A DNA stretch of 7,207 nucleotides from Bacteroidales bacterium UBA5206 (GTDB taxonomy: Bacteria; Bacteroidota; Bacteroidia; Bacteroidales; Tenuifilaceae): assembly GCA_002412705.1 (NCBI GenBank), contig DHVO01000197.1, positions 1 through 7,207 of the forward strand, in the 5' to 3' direction. The notes under the pieces were generated by a model. The model saw only the letters and a program-made list of their open reading frames with translations. It ran no database searches and was not told where the DNA came from. Positions 6,581 to 7,207 of this stretch are shown here, in pieces; position 1 is the stretch's first letter, and every line of letters starts with the position of its first letter. The translations under genes were made by a program, and so were the position numbers.

Positions 6581-6991
6581 TTATTTATTCTTGTTCTCGC
6601 AAAGTTCAGTTAGCACACCAAAGGTAGATTTTGGGTGAAGGAATGCGATATCTAAACCTTCGGCACCTTTTCTTGGGGCTTTGTCGATAAGGTTTACGCC
6701 ATTCTCCTCAGCATGTTTTAGCTGATCCTCAATTTTATCTACCGCAAAGGCAATGTGATGAATGCCTTCGCCTTTCTTTTCGATGAACTTACCGATTGGC
6801 CCTTCGGCATCGGTTGATTCTAAAAGCTCAATCTTTGTTTGACCTACCATGAAGAACGCAGTCTTCACTTTTTGGTCTTTTACCTCCTCAATGTTGTAGC
6901 ATTTTAGCCCTAAAACATTTTCGTAGTAAGGAATTGCCTCGTCAAGGTTCTTAACGGCAATACCAATGTGTTCAATGTGAGATATTTTCAT
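6581..6991 (-). CDS. mce: Methylmalonyl-CoA epimerase (136 aa)
   Basis: This small metalloenzyme of the vicinal oxygen chelate (glyoxalase/VOC) superfamily interconverts (R)- and (S)-methylmalonyl-CoA, supplying the epimer used by the MmdA reaction. Two beta-alpha-beta-beta-beta units are visible: residues 4-60, from IEHIGIAVKNLDEAIPYYENVLG to TKIELLEST, and residues 74-130, from EGIHHIAFAVDKIEDQ to GVLTEL. Metal-binding candidates by family analogy are His8, one of His78/His79, and Glu129 in the C-terminal LTEL motif. The length fits bacterial epimerases. It is the first gene of the operon, read from a promoter candidate 24-31 bases upstream, and mmdA follows after 31 bases. Linkage to mmdA separates it from lactoylglutathione lyases, which share the fold. 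The ATG at 6991 begins just before the first beta strand, and no earlier in-frame start is needed. Confidence 0.94.
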   Translation of the reverse strand: MKISHIEHIGIAVKNLDEAIPYYENVLGLKCYNIEEVKDQKVKTAFFMVGQTKIELLESTDAEGPIGKFIEKKGEGIHHIAFAVDKIEDQLKHAEENGVNLIDKAPRKGAEGLDIAFLHPKSTFGVLTELCENKNK

Positions 6992-7014
6992 CGTGTTGTG
7001 GTGTTTTTCTGCTG

Positions 7015-7022
7015 CAAAATTA
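7015..7022 (-). promoter_or_regulatory. -7 promoter element of the mce-mmd operon
   Basis: On the minus strand this reads TAATTTTG, a full match to the Bacteroidota -7 consensus TAnnTTTG. It lies 23 bases before the mce ATG, giving a leader of about 15-18 bases. I do not see a TTTG -33 box at the usual spacing, so a regulator may be needed, or the site may be weak. The leader has no Shine-Dalgarno sequence and is A-rich close to the start. Confidence 0.6.
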
Positions 7023-7024
7023 AC

Positions 7025-7042
7025 CCTAATGAAATTATTAGG
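7025..7042. promoter_or_regulatory. Candidate operator: dyad CCTAAT-N6-ATTAGG
   Basis: A perfect 6-bp inverted repeat (7025-7030 and 7037-7042) is separated by six bases. For the operon promoter it lies directly upstream of the -7 element, between the -7 and -33 positions, where a bound dimer could block or remodel polymerase contacts. The half-sites match no regulator I can name. Spacing and position are observed; function is inferred. Confidence 0.35.
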
Positions 7043-7093
7043 CTAGAATAAAAAATAGTTTTTGGGCTTTAATTGGCTTGTTTTTCAACATAA

Positions 7094-7105
7094 AAACGAT
7101 CGTTT
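7094..7105. repeat. 12-bp perfect palindrome AAACGATCGTTT
   Basis: The sequence equals its own reverse complement. It sits in the divergent intergenic region, 18 bases before the ATG at 7123 of the rightward partial gene and about 100 bases upstream of mce. It could be an operator for either gene, or a chance palindrome; its core CGATCG includes a GATC site. Confidence 0.35.
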
Positions 7106-7122
7106 AAGTGGAGCTTGATGTG

Positions 7123-7207
7123 ATGTTTTTATCCAGTTTGGGAATAAAAAGCCCTATCCTGTTGGTAGTAATTGCAATCGTTTGCGGGTTTGGCTTAGTG
7201 TTTAGTG
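7123..7207 (+). CDS. Partial N-terminus of an unidentified membrane protein
   Basis: From the ATG at 7123 the frame stays open to the right edge, giving 28 residues. An in-frame TAA at 7105-7107 limits the start, leaving GTG at 7108 or 7120 as alternatives. The peptide begins MFLSSLGIKSP and continues with a hydrophobic run of about 17 residues (ILLVVIAIVCGFGLVFS), consistent with a first membrane helix or uncleaved signal anchor. It is divergent from the mce-mmd operon. The fragment is too short to name a family; a chance open frame is possible, but the divergent spacing and hydrophobic start favour a real gene. Confidence 0.5.
   Translation, partial: MFLSSLGIKSPILLVVIAIVCGFGLVFS

Noticed and set aside
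1..7207. CRISPR array, tRNA, rRNA, insertion sequence or phage attachment site
   Set aside because: I looked for regular direct repeats, tRNA-like cloverleaf sequence, transposase motifs and terminal repeats and saw none.

Overview
The window looks like a chromosomal segment of a fermentative member of the Bacteroidota, probably Bacteroidales. The evidence is the protein content, the absence of Shine-Dalgarno sites before the starts, a TAnnTTTG-type -7 promoter element, two lipoproteins with short lipoboxes, and a Bacteroidota-style Na+-pumping decarboxylase gene set. The taxonomic call is inference from gene families; no marker gene is present.

Layout, left to right. (1) 1-1016, + strand: the 3' part of a cobalamin-binding-type radical SAM enzyme, open through the left edge. 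(2) 1021-1070: a long hairpin between convergent genes. (3) 1095-1709, - strand: an unrecognised, AT-rich lipoprotein gene. (4) 1710-1885: a divergent intergenic region with weak promoter candidates. (5) 1886-2782, + strand: a TPR-repeat lipoprotein. (6) 2783-2893: two consecutive hairpins, the second a strong bidirectional terminator. (7) 6991 down to 2894, - strand: a five-gene operon, in transcription order mce, mmdA, OadG/MmdD-like subunit, mmdC (biotin carrier), mmdB. (8) 6992-7122: a divergent promoter region with two dyads. (9) 7123-7207, + strand: the start of an unidentified membrane protein cut by the right edge.

The core of the window is the operon. Its products would convert (R)-methylmalonyl-CoA to the (S) epimer, transfer the carboxyl group to biotin on MmdC, release propionyl-CoA, and decarboxylate carboxybiotin at the membrane protein MmdB while exporting Na+. 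This is the energy-conserving last part of the succinate-to-propionate route. Methylmalonyl-CoA mutase, which would feed it, is not in the window. All catalytic and ion-path residues I can assign from family knowledge are present, so the complex looks functional.

I did not find a convincing previously undescribed system here. The more unusual points are the compositionally distinct orphan lipoprotein gene, the tandem 3' hairpins after the TPR gene, two candidate operators at the head of the operon, and a probable loop insertion in MmdB.
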